DNA of 5,941 nucleotides from Methanomicrobiales archaeon (GTDB lineage Archaea; Halobacteriota; Methanomicrobia; Methanomicrobiales; Methanospirillaceae). Below the pieces are notes generated by a model that had not been told where the DNA came from, ran no database searches, and was given only the letters and a program-made list of their open reading frames with translations. Positions 1 through 5,941 of the stretch are shown piece by piece. The position numbers and the translations under genes were made by a program. Positions within the stretch are counted from its first letter, which is position 1. Each line of letters opens with the position of its first letter. The stretch is from the NCBI GenBank assembly GCA_017883495.1, contig JADGNL010000111.1:1-5941 (forward strand). Reading direction: 5' to 3'.

Positions 1-1641
1 AAGGATCCATTTCAGCGGGACCCGACGGCATACGAACTGCTCGGGATCGAGCCGGGCGCCGGAGACGACGAGATCGACCGGGCGGTCGCGGAGGATGCCG
101 CGGACCCGGACAAGGCCGCAGCGGCCGCGCGGGAACTGCGGGATCCGGCCCGGCGGGCGCTGGTCGACCTATTTCTCTACCAGGACCGGTACCTCGACGA
201 TCTGGCCTTCGGCGATCCCTTCGAGACGCTGAGCGAGACGGCGGCCCGGCGGCGCGTGGACGAACGGTGGCGCGCGATCGAGAAGCGCGGATTCCCCCTG
301 TCTGCGGCCACGCACTCGATCGCCGTGCTCTCATACTGGGAGGCCCGCGGATCGGGGCGGAACGGGCCGGACCTGCCCACGGCGCCGGACGTAACGGCGC
401 GCCTCTGGACTGCGGCCCTGTCCCGCTTCGCCGCACTGTGCGCGTCGGAGGCGTTCTGGACCGAGTGGGGTGTCGTGACCGGCAACCGCAGCGGGGGCGA
501 GGCGGCTGCGAACGCCCTCGCGAGGCACCTCACGGACGAGCTGGAGGCGATGGCACAGCTCAGGAGGGGGAGCGGGGATGTTCCCGGAGAAGGGCGTGTT
601 CGGGAACAGATCGCGCTCTTCCGGTCCGAGCTCGAGGCCGCTCGCGCCGTTTCGCAGCTGAAGGTCCTCTCGGGCCGGGGGCTCTCGCCGGCCGCGATCG
701 CGGCCGGCCCGCATCTCCTCGCGGAGGTCGGGCTGCTCGAGAAGGTCCGGGCCGCGGTCGAAGAGCGGCGCGCCGACCAGCTGCCCCTCTTCACTCCCTT
801 CGCCTTCATCGAGCGGCTGGTCGGCGAGAAGGAGTACGACAGCGCCCTCGGCGCGCTGGGGCGGCTCGACGAGGAGCAGCGCGGATCGCTCGAGGTGCGC
901 CGGATCGAGGCAAAACTCCAGCTCGGCCTCGGCCTCAGGGACTTCGAGGCGGACAGGGTCGACGACGCCTTCGGCCACTGGGAACGTGCGATCGCCCTGG
1001 CCGGGGAACGGTCCCTCATCGCGGTCCCGCTCTCCGAGTCGGTGCTCGGAAAGGCCAAGCTGCTGCACAGCCGGGAGGAGTACGACGACACGATCGCACT
1101 GCTCCAGCGGGCCCTGCCGATCGGCGAGCGCGGGATTCTCCGCGTCCCCCTCGCGCACTTCCTGTTCGAACGGGGGGAGAAGCGGATCGCCCACGCGACG
1201 GCCGGAGCTGGGAACGAAGAGACGGACCTCGGCCCGGCGATCGCGGAGGCACGCGGCGCCGTCGCCGATCTCGAGGAGGCAATCGCCCTCGACCCGACGA
1301 ACGGCGAGATCCGCGACCGGCGAAACGAGGCCGAGGACCTGCTCGGGGCACTCCTCTCTCGCGCGAAGCCGGAGGCCGCCGTCGTCGAGCCGGCCCCCCC
1401 GGAAGCCGACACGCCGTCCGAAGAGCCGATGGGAGGAGCTGCGCAGTCGCCGGCCGCGAAACGCGGCTCCGCTCTGATGGCCGTCGGGATCGCGCTCTGG
1501 GTCGGTGTCGGCCTCCTTGCCCTCGTCGCCTACCCGCTTCTCATGCCGCAGCACCTCGGCGGTGCGGGCACGATCATCGCCATCGGCGTCGCCGTCGGCT
1601 GGGTCGCGATCAACGCCATCGGCTGGGTCCTCCTGCGCTGA
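1..1641 (+). CDS. Degenerate J-domain/TPR-like protein with C-terminal membrane hairpin (5' end outside window)
   Basis: The frame is open from base 1 to the TGA at 1639-1641, giving 546 visible residues. There is no ATG, GTG or TTG before codon 86, and that GTG lies downstream of a conserved-looking domain, so the real start is left of the window, perhaps only a few codons away. Visible residues 10-56 resemble a compressed J-domain: AYELLGIEPGAGDDEI matches helix I and the following loop, ADPDK sits where HPDK is expected, and LRDPARRALVD matches the LSDPxxRxxYD end. The basic helix II is lost. Residues about 80-450 are helical and charged, with TPR-like units near 308-340 (DDAFGHWERAIAL), 354-378 (EEYDDTIALLQRAL) and 423-453 (DLEEAIALDPTNGEI). 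A Pro/Glu/Ala-rich linker spans about 457-487. KRG then precedes two hydrophobic segments, about 491-515 and 522-545, joined by a short PQHLGG loop, and the protein ends at the membrane. Inference: a cytosolic adaptor anchored by a C-terminal hairpin. With no HPD motif, Hsp70 stimulation is unlikely. It converges on the leu cluster and has no visible functional tie to it. Confidence 0.8.
   Translation, partial: KDPFQRDPTAYELLGIEPGAGDDEIDRAVAEDAADPDKAAAAARELRDPARRALVDLFLYQDRYLDDLAFGDPFETLSETAARRRVDERWRAIEKRGFPLSAATHSIAVLSYWEARGSGRNGPDLPTAPDVTARLWTAALSRFAALCASEAFWTEWGVVTGNRSGGEAAANALARHLTDELEAMAQLRRGSGDVPGEGRVREQIALFRSELEAARAVSQLKVLSGRGLSPAAIAAGPHLLAEVGLLEKVRAAVEERRADQLPLFTPFAFIERLVGEKEYDSALGALGRLDEEQRGSLEVRRIEAKLQLGLGLRDFEADRVDDAFGHWERAIALAGERSLIAVPLSESVLGKAKLLHSREEYDDTIALLQRALPIGERGILRVPLAHFLFERGEKRIAHATAGAGNEETDLGPAIAEARGAVADLEEAIALDPTNGEIRDRRNEAEDLLGALLSRAKPEAAVVEPAPPEADTPSEEPMGGAAQSPAAKRGSALMAVGIALWVGVGLLALVAYPLLMPQHLGGAGTIIAIGVAVGWVAINAIGWVLLR
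687..708. repeat. 22-bp perfect palindrome inside the J-like gene
   Basis: Bases 687-708 equal their own reverse complement, are centred on GCGATCGC, and are flanked by a C on both sides that ends the symmetry. The bases encode part of an Ala-rich stretch (SPAAIAAGP), so codon choice in a GC-rich gene may account for it. It could form a strong hairpin with no loop spacing or be a dimeric protein site, but nothing else supports a function. Confidence 0.6.
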
Positions 1642-1651
1642 GCAGCCTGAC

Positions 1652-1690
1652 CGCCTCCGCTCCTTTTCGCGACGCCTTCCGTTCTCCTTC
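1652..1690 (+). terminator. Pyrimidine-rich tract after the J-like gene, possible transcription end
   Basis: About ten bases after the TGA the plus strand becomes unusually rich in C and T, including TCCTTTTCG near 1661-1669 and GTTCTCCTTC at 1681-1690. Archaeal transcription often ends at U-rich tracts without a hairpin, which would fit the convergent layout. The tract is more C than T and the longest T run is four, so the call is weak. Confidence 0.2.
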
Positions 1691-1720
1691 AGCGAAAGCG
1701 CCGGCGATGAGAAGTGCGAT

Positions 1721-1734
1721 CGTCCCGGGGGACG
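1721..1734. other. Small GC hairpin between the convergent genes
   Basis: CGTCC, a CGGG loop and GGACG form a 5-bp stem with a 4-base loop in the 124-bp space between the two convergent stop codons. No T run follows it on either strand, so it does not look like a standard intrinsic terminator. It may be incidental at this base composition. The rest of 1642-1765 shows no gene or clear signal. Confidence 0.25.
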
Positions 1735-1765
1735 GCCGATGCAGCGGTGCCGATAAATCCGGGGA

Positions 1766-3175
1766 TCAGGTGCCGGAGGTAGGGCCGCCGGCGAGCGGCG
1801 CTCCGGGAGTCGGGGTCGCCTGCCCGGGCTTTCTGCGGGGTCGGCGCCGGCGCTTTCTCGGCGCCTTCGCAGGCTCGGCACCGCCGGCCGGCTTCGCTGT
1901 CGGAGCGGCCGGAGCCTTCCGCTGCCGCTGCTGTCCCGGTTCCTTTCGCTCCGGGGGTTCCTTCTGCGGCTTCGGCTCCTTCTGCTGCCGCTGCGCATTG
2001 CTGGGCGGGACGTACGGGGCCGAGTTCCGGCCCGGGCCGATGAAGGTCATCAGGATCTCGTGGGCGACCTGCGATCCGAGGGTGGGCGCGAGCGTCTCGA
2101 GCCAGAGGAAGAACCCGGCCATGTGCGGCGTTCGGGCCGATTCGAACTTGAACCCGCCCTGCTTGTCCCGGACCATCTTCAGGTACTCCTTCCGGTTGCG
2201 CGAGCGCAGGTAGACGATCGGATCCCCGTCGGGCAGGTTGACCGCGAGCACGACCTTCGAGTAGAGCTTCGGAACGTCTCCGCACGGGATCGGTTTGCCC
2301 CGGATGGTCAGGGGATAGCTGGCGCAGAGGGCCTTCGCGGCCGACGGGTAGAGCCCGCCGCAGAGGATCTTCCGGACGATCGGCGGCAGGTCGTCGGGCT
2401 CGGCGAACTCGGCCTTCGGTGTCTTGGCTCCGACCATCTGCAGGAGCCGCTGCCGCCGCTCCTCGTGGAGCGCCTTGAAGTCGAACGGGCGCTTGGCTCT
2501 GATCTCATCGGCCCGGAAGAACTTCGGGTTCTTCGGGCTCTTGCGGATATGGTTCTTGACCGCGTGGCCCTGGATCATCCGCTTGAGCTCCTCGCACGGG
2601 CCGGCCAGGATCAGCGCGTTCTCGGGCTCCTTCATGATCCGCTTCACGATCGGGTGACGCGAGACGTCGACCGTGGAGTAGAGCAGGAACGGGACCTGGG
2701 CCTGGCCATAGATGAACCCGATCAGCCGCTTCTTGAACCGGATCTCGGCCTCGAACTCCTTCATGTCCGTCGGCGAGGTCACGATCTCGGCAAAGGCGAT
2801 GTTGCCGTCGCGGTCCTTCAGGAGGAGGTCGAACTCGGCGAGATCCTGGCCGTTGCCCCGGATCTTGATGTCGCCGATGTTCGAATAGAAGAGACCGTTC
2901 TGGCCGAGGGCCGCGGCGCTGCCGGCAGGCGGGGCGTCGGCCCCCTTCCGGGCGATGCCGCCGATAAGGTCGGTCCGCTCGACGAGCCTGAGCATCCGCT
3001 CGTAGCAGACGCCCTCGAACCAGCGCCCCTCGGCCGTCTTCATCTGGGGAAGGTCCTCGGAGAAGAGCTGCCTGCGCTCGTTTTTGCGCATGTGCTTGGT
3101 CGCATCGATCACGAGCGCGGGCGTGGGCGGCACGTCGTCGAAGTGCTCTTCTATCCAGCGGACCATCTCGGACAT
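1766..3175 (-). CDS. Unknown protein: possible divergent PD-(D/E)XK-like core with basic, Pro-rich tail
   Basis: I do not recognise this 469-residue protein. It starts with ATG six bases after the leuB stop, so it is probably co-transcribed. The upstream sequence GGTTAAGCCCTC gives only a weak ribosome site, and Met4 is an alternative start. Residues 50-63 (GRWFEGVCYERML) form a helix. Residues 99-106 (NIGDIKI) and 113-119 (AEFDLLL) are strands, then a DRDGN turn leads to IAFAEIVTS at 127-134 and a basic helix (137-150, ending FKKR). The order helix with Glu54, Asp116, then Glu130 resembles a PD-(D/E)XK nuclease core, but the third motif reads E-I-V and lacks the usual Lys; Lys139 or Lys148-149 could substitute. 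Residues 160-210 hold a further strand/helix pair (VPFLLYSTVD). Residues 260-380 form a second folded region with Cys272, Cys284 and Cys298. From about 385 the tail is low-complexity, with repeated KEP units and RKRRRRPRRK at about 440-449, which suggests nucleic-acid or other polyanion contact. The nuclease assignment is inference. No membrane segment or signal peptide is seen. Confidence 0.8.
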   Translation of the reverse strand: MSEMVRWIEEHFDDVPPTPALVIDATKHMRKNERRQLFSEDLPQMKTAEGRWFEGVCYERMLRLVERTDLIGGIARKGADAPPAGSAAALGQNGLFYSNIGDIKIRGNGQDLAEFDLLLKDRDGNIAFAEIVTSPTDMKEFEAEIRFKKRLIGFIYGQAQVPFLLYSTVDVSRHPIVKRIMKEPENALILAGPCEELKRMIQGHAVKNHIRKSPKNPKFFRADEIRAKRPFDFKALHEERRQRLLQMVGAKTPKAEFAEPDDLPPIVRKILCGGLYPSAAKALCASYPLTIRGKPIPCGDVPKLYSKVVLAVNLPDGDPIVYLRSRNRKEYLKMVRDKQGGFKFESARTPHMAGFFLWLETLAPTLGSQVAHEILMTFIGPGRNSAPYVPPSNAQRQQKEPKPQKEPPERKEPGQQRQRKAPAAPTAKPAGGAEPAKAPRKRRRRPRRKPGQATPTPGAPLAGGPTSGT

Positions 3176-3181
3176 GAGGGC

Positions 3182-4306
3182 TTAACCCCGTCTCCCCACG
3201 AGCTGCACCAGGTGATCGCCGACGCCCGAGGTCGAGGACGCGCCGCCCATGTCGCGCGTCACGACCCCGTCGACGATGGTCCGCTCGATCGCCCGCACCA
3301 CGCCGTCCGCGGCCTCGTGCTCGCCGAGCGAGTCGAGGAGGAGCGCGCCGGCCCAGACGGTCGCGATCGGGTTCGCGACGTTCTTCCCCCGGTACTTCGG
3401 GGCCGAGCCGTGGATCGGCTCGAACATCGAGGTCCCGTCCGGGTTGATGTTGCCGCCCGGCGCGAGGCCGAGCCCGCCCTGGATCATCGCGCCGAGGTCG
3501 GTGATGATGTCGCCGAACATGTTCGGCGTGACCACGACATCGAACCACTCGGGGTTCTTGACGAACCACATGGTGATCGCGTCCACGAACGTGTACTCGG
3601 TCGCGACGGAGGGGTGCGCGGCGGCCACCTCCGCGAAGACCTCGCGCCAGAGCCCATAGACGTCCGAGAGGACGTTCGCCTTGTCCACCGACGCGAGCTT
3701 CCGCTTCCGCCGTTCGGCAAGCGCGAACGCGTACTCCATCACGCGGCGCGACCCCTCGCGGGTCACGACGCCGATCTGGTACGCGAGCTCCTCCGCGTCG
3801 GACTCGATGTCGAGCCCGAACTTCACGGAGTAGAGCGAGCGGAGGACCTCGAGGTCCGCGCGGCTCCGCCCGGGGCCCTGCCGGCCGCCGATCCCGACGT
3901 AGAAGTCCTCCGTGTTCTCGCGGACCACGACGAAGTCGATCTCGGCCGGGCCCTTGTTCGCGAGCGGAGTCGGCACGCCGGCCAGGAGTTTGATCGGCCG
4001 GAGGTTCACGTACTGGTCGAAGTGGAACCGGAGCGCAAGCAGGATCCCCTTCTCGAGGACGCCGGGCTTCACGCGCTCGTCGCCGATCGCGCCGAAGTAG
4101 ATGGCTTTGAACTTCGAGAGCTCGGCGAGGTCGTCCTCGGTCACGAGTTCGCCCGTCTCGAGGTAGCGGTCCGCGCCGAGCGTGAACCCGGTGAAGTCGA
4201 GATCGAAGCCGTACCGCTCGCCGGCGGCCTCGAGGACGCGGCAACCCTGCCGCACGATCTCGGGGCCGATTCCATCGCCGCCGATCACCGCGACTCTGTG
4301 CTGCAC
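3182..4306 (-). CDS. leuB: 3-isopropylmalate dehydrogenase
   Basis: LeuB oxidises and decarboxylates (2R,3S)-3-isopropylmalate to 2-oxoisocaproate, the third step of leucine synthesis, as a cytosolic dimer needing Mg2+ or Mn2+. The 374 residues match the usual length. Visible family marks are the N-terminal IGGDGIGPEI (8-17), substrate-binding LRF and YVNLRP with Arg93 and Arg103, VRENTEDFYVG (128-138) with Arg129 and catalytic Tyr136, DKANVL with catalytic Lys209, and metal-binding Asp242, Asp266 and Asp270 around the NMFGDIITDLGAMIQGG signature. The cofactor loop reads HGSAPKYRGKNVANP (299-313). Lys304-Tyr305 replaces the Asp-Ile usual in NAD-dependent LeuB and recalls NADP-dependent isocitrate dehydrogenase. 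The GTG start overlaps the leuD end by 22 bases and follows GGTGGGAAC. The related enzymes homoisocitrate dehydrogenase (AksF) and tartrate dehydrogenase are alternatives, but the leuC-leuD context favours LeuB. Confidence 0.9.
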   Translation of the reverse strand: MQHRVAVIGGDGIGPEIVRQGCRVLEAAGERYGFDLDFTGFTLGADRYLETGELVTEDDLAELSKFKAIYFGAIGDERVKPGVLEKGILLALRFHFDQYVNLRPIKLLAGVPTPLANKGPAEIDFVVVRENTEDFYVGIGGRQGPGRSRADLEVLRSLYSVKFGLDIESDAEELAYQIGVVTREGSRRVMEYAFALAERRKRKLASVDKANVLSDVYGLWREVFAEVAAAHPSVATEYTFVDAITMWFVKNPEWFDVVVTPNMFGDIITDLGAMIQGGLGLAPGGNINPDGTSMFEPIHGSAPKYRGKNVANPIATVWAGALLLDSLGEHEAADGVVRAIERTIVDGVVTRDMGGASSTSGVGDHLVQLVGRRG

Positions 4307-4851
4307 GTTCCCACCCCCCCGAACGTCTTCGCGTACTCGACAAGTCCGCCCGCGTCCGCGATCCGCTGGAGGAAATCGGGGACCGGGTCGAGCGGGTACG
4401 TCGCGCCGCCGACCGAGATCGTGTTCGCGCCGAGGTCGACCGCGACCTCCGCGCCGTCCTCGAACCCTTCCGTCGAGGCGGTCGTGAGCGGCAGGAGGCC
4501 GACGTTGATCGCGTTCCGGTAGAAGATCCGGGCGAACGACTCGGCGACCACGTACCGGACGCCCGCGCCTTTCAGCGCGAGCGGCGCGTGCTCGCGCGAC
4601 GAGCCCATGCCGAAGTTCCGGCCGCCGACGACCACGTCGCCGGGGAGCACGGACTGCGCGAACTCGTCCCTCGTCCCCTCGAACGCGTGCTTCGCGAGTT
4701 CGGCCGGGTCGTTGATGATCAGGAACCGGCCGGGGACGATCGCGTCCGTGTCGATATCGTCGCCGAACTTCCAGACGCGGGGGGCCGCCATGCTCTCCGG
4801 GAGCGCCACGGTTCTCACACTTTCACCCTGCTTCTCGATCTGCTCGGACAT
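4285..4851 (-). CDS. leuD: 3-isopropylmalate dehydratase, small subunit
   Basis: LeuD is the small, swivelling-domain subunit that pairs with LeuC to isomerise 2-isopropylmalate to 3-isopropylmalate through isopropylmaleate. Of 188 residues, the family core begins at VWKFGDDIDTDAIVPG (26-41). The substrate loop GRFLII is at 41-46, the active-site motif GRNFGMGSSREHAP at 77-90, and SFARIFYRNAINVGL at 105-119. Archaeal-type LeuD is usually about 160-170 residues, so the first 20 residues are extra. The ATG at 4851 is chosen because GGGAGGT lies six bases before it and it follows the leuC stop by only two bases. Met21 (at 4791) would give a 168-residue protein, but its only purine motif (GGAG) is three bases upstream, which is too close. 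FLII in the substrate loop, with no Arg, suggests isopropylmalate rather than homoaconitate as substrate. The C-terminal end (GGVGTCSTESR) comes from the overlap with leuB. Confidence 0.9.
   Translation of the reverse strand: MSEQIEKQGESVRTVALPESMAAPRVWKFGDDIDTDAIVPGRFLIINDPAELAKHAFEGTRDEFAQSVLPGDVVVGGRNFGMGSSREHAPLALKGAGVRYVVAESFARIFYRNAINVGLLPLTTASTEGFEDGAEVAVDLGANTISVGGATYPLDPVPDFLQRIADAGGLVEYAKTFGGVGTCSTESR
4310..4315 (-). promoter_or_regulatory. Ribosome binding site of leuB inside the leuD end
   Basis: In mRNA sense, GGTGGG at 4315-4310 is separated from the GTG start by AAC, and a run of seven G (4320-4314) extends it upstream. It overlaps the leuD reading frame, so ribosomes finishing leuD are likely to reinitiate on leuB. 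Complementarity to the 16S tail is partial. Confidence 0.4.
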
Positions 4852-4853
4852 CT

Positions 4854-5941
4854 TTAGACCTCCCGCGGGTCCGTGATCTCGCCCGTCATCGCCGTGGCCG
4901 CGGCCGTTGCCGCCGACGCGAGGTAGACCAGCCCCTCGGTCGAGCCCTGCCGTCCCCTGAAGTTCCGGTTCGAGGTGGAGAGCGAGACCTCCCCCGGCGC
5001 GAGCAGGCCGAAGGCCCCGCCCATGCAGGGCCCGCAGCAGGGCGCCTCGACGAGCGCGCCGGCAGTGACGAACCGCTCGATGAGCCCCGCGCGGAGCGCC
5101 TTGAGGTACTCGTCGCGCGAGGCCGGGATCACGATCACCCGGACCGCGTCCGAGAACGAACGGTCGCCGAGCACCGCGGCGGCCTCGGCCAGATCCTCGA
5201 ACCGGCCGTTCGTGCAGGAGCCGATGAAGACCTGGTCCACGTGCGTGCCCGCGACCTTCGCGATCGGGACCACGTTGTCGACGTTGTGGGGGACGGCCAC
5301 CTGCGGCTCGAGCGTTGAGGCATCGTAGGTCCGCGTCTCGACAAACGCTGCGTCGTCGTCCGACGCGAGCTCGAACGGAACTGCGCCGGGGCGCCGGGCG
5401 CGGACGTACTCCCAGGTCGTCGCGTCGGGCGGGACGTACCCGGCCTTCGCGCCCATCTCGATCGCCATGTTGCAGAGGGTCATGCGGCCCGGCATCCCCA
5501 TGCCGGAGACGGTCTCGCCGCCAAACTCGACCGCGCGATACGTCGCGCCGTCCGCGCCGACGTTACCGACGATCGAGAGGATCAGGTCCTTCGGTCCCAC
5601 GCGGTGGGGGAACGCCCCGGTCACGGTCGCCCGGACCGTCTCGGGCACGCGGAAGTAGAGCGAGCCGAAGCGGAGGGCGAAGCCCATGTCGGTCGAGCCG
5701 ACCCCGGTCGCGAACGCGCCGACCGCGCCGTACATGCAGGTGTGCGAGTCCGAACCGATCACGATCTCGCCGGGCGCCGCCTTCCCCTTCTCGAGCACGA
5801 CCTGGTGGCAGACTCCCTCGCGGAGGTCGTAGTTCAGGATCCCCTGCTCGGCCGCGAACCGCCGCATGAACGCCTGGTTCTCGGCCGCGGGGATCGAGTC
5901 CGCCGGCACCTGGTGGTCGAAGAGCATCACGACCCGGTTCG
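4854..5941 (-). CDS. leuC: 3-isopropylmalate dehydratase, large subunit (N-terminus outside window)
   Basis: LeuC is the iron-sulfur subunit of the isomerase that converts 2- to 3-isopropylmalate with LeuD. The frame stays open to the right edge, where NRVVMLFDHQVP is read, so the GTG at 5930 is an internal Val, not the start. About 361 residues are visible and roughly 55-60 are probably missing, given a family length near 420 for the archaeal type. Counting from that Val as 1, GSDSHTCMYGAVGAFATG is at 59-76, GADGATYRA at 125-133 and FIGSCTNGR at 235-243. EAPCCGPCMGG lies at 295-305. Cys239 and the Cys299-x-x-Cys302 pair are the expected three ligands of the [4Fe-4S] cluster. STSNRNFRGRQG lies at 318-329 and the protein ends in ITDPREV. 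All visible catalytic parts are intact. It ends two bases before leuD. Homoaconitase (AksD) of methanogens is a close relative, and the LeuD loop and neighbouring leuB favour LeuC. Confidence 0.92.
   Translation of the reverse strand, partial: NRVVMLFDHQVPADSIPAAENQAFMRRFAAEQGILNYDLREGVCHQVVLEKGKAAPGEIVIGSDSHTCMYGAVGAFATGVGSTDMGFALRFGSLYFRVPETVRATVTGAFPHRVGPKDLILSIVGNVGADGATYRAVEFGGETVSGMGMPGRMTLCNMAIEMGAKAGYVPPDATTWEYVRARRPGAVPFELASDDDAAFVETRTYDASTLEPQVAVPHNVDNVVPIAKVAGTHVDQVFIGSCTNGRFEDLAEAAAVLGDRSFSDAVRVIVIPASRDEYLKALRAGLIERFVTAGALVEAPCCGPCMGGAFGLLAPGEVSLSTSNRNFRGRQGSTEGLVYLASAATAAATAMTGEITDPREV
4858..4864 (-). promoter_or_regulatory. Strong ribosome binding site of leuD
   Basis: The mRNA reads GGGAGGT, six spacer bases (CTAAAG), then ATG at 4851. 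It lies inside the last codons of leuC and its spacing is ideal, so it supports the upstream of the two possible leuD starts and translational coupling to leuC. Confidence 0.7.

Noticed and set aside
256..258. GTG as the start of the J-like gene
   Set aside because: The same frame is open to base 1 and carries the J-like segment upstream, so the GTG is an internal Val.
1642..1765. Small RNA or small gene in the convergent intergenic region
   Set aside because: Only a pyrimidine-rich tract and a 5-bp hairpin are present, with no promoter elements or coding pattern.
331..1998. 555-codon open frame on the minus strand across the J-like gene and the intergenic region
   Set aside because: Its protein is Arg/Asp/Pro-rich with no domain pattern and it spans both convergent gene ends; the plus-strand frame has the J-like, TPR-like and membrane segments.
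267..2213. 648-codon plus-strand frame overlapping the J-like gene
   Set aside because: It is a shifted frame rich in Arg/Gly/Pro/Ala that runs through the intergenic region and antisense to the unknown gene; no recognisable motif.
2505..4343. 612-codon minus-strand frame overlapping leuB and the unknown gene
   Set aside because: It is a shifted frame of both genes with an Arg-dominated composition; fragments of the leuB motifs appear only in the proper frame.
2060..4522. 820-codon open frame on the plus strand opposite leuB and the unknown gene
   Set aside because: It lies antisense to the clearly recognised leuB and part of leuD, its protein is a monotonous Asp/Arg/Val/Glu/Leu mix, and high GC keeps such antisense frames free of stops.
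5928..5930. GTG as the start of leuC
   Set aside because: In-frame NRV precedes it up to the window edge, and the protein would lack the N-terminal part of the LeuC family.

Overview
The window is very GC-rich and gene-dense, with gaps of only a few bases inside a minus-strand gene cluster. I see four convincing protein genes on the minus and plus strands plus the edge of a fifth: a plus-strand gene cut by the left edge, and a minus-strand cluster running leuC (cut by the right edge), leuD, leuB and an unrecognised gene. The short, separate LeuC and LeuD subunits resemble the archaeal/anaerobe type of isopropylmalate isomerase rather than the enterobacterial type. My best guess at the host is therefore a high-GC archaeon (a methanogen of the Methanomicrobia or a high-GC Thermoplasmatota lineage would fit), but a bacterium with archaeal-type LeuCD cannot be excluded from this sequence alone. 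There are no RNA genes, CRISPR arrays, insertion sequences or tRNAs that I can support.

Left part (1-1641, plus strand): a 546-residue C-terminal portion of a protein. It starts with a degenerate J-domain-like segment that has DPD where a J-domain has HPD. A long helical region with TPR-like repeats and a proline/acid-rich linker follow, and it ends in a two-helix membrane hairpin. It looks like a membrane-tethered scaffold or adaptor, not a classical DnaJ.

Middle (1642-1765): a short convergent intergenic region with a pyrimidine-rich tract and one small hairpin, and no gene.

Right part (5941 down to 1766, minus strand): leuC, leuD, leuB and a 469-residue protein of unknown function. Gaps are 2 bp (leuC-leuD), a 22-bp overlap (leuD-leuB) and 6 bp (leuB-unknown), so they are probably one transcript. 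LeuC and LeuD together convert 2-isopropylmalate to 3-isopropylmalate, and LeuB oxidises and decarboxylates that product towards leucine. leuA (isopropylmalate synthase) is not in the window and the promoter must lie beyond the right edge. The unknown protein has a fold pattern suggestive of a divergent PD-(D/E)XK nuclease-like core and a strongly basic, proline-rich C-terminal tail. It has no obvious part in leucine synthesis and is the main puzzle here. LeuB carries a Lys-Tyr pair at the cofactor-discriminating site that is more typical of NADP-dependent isocitrate dehydrogenase than of NAD-dependent LeuB.
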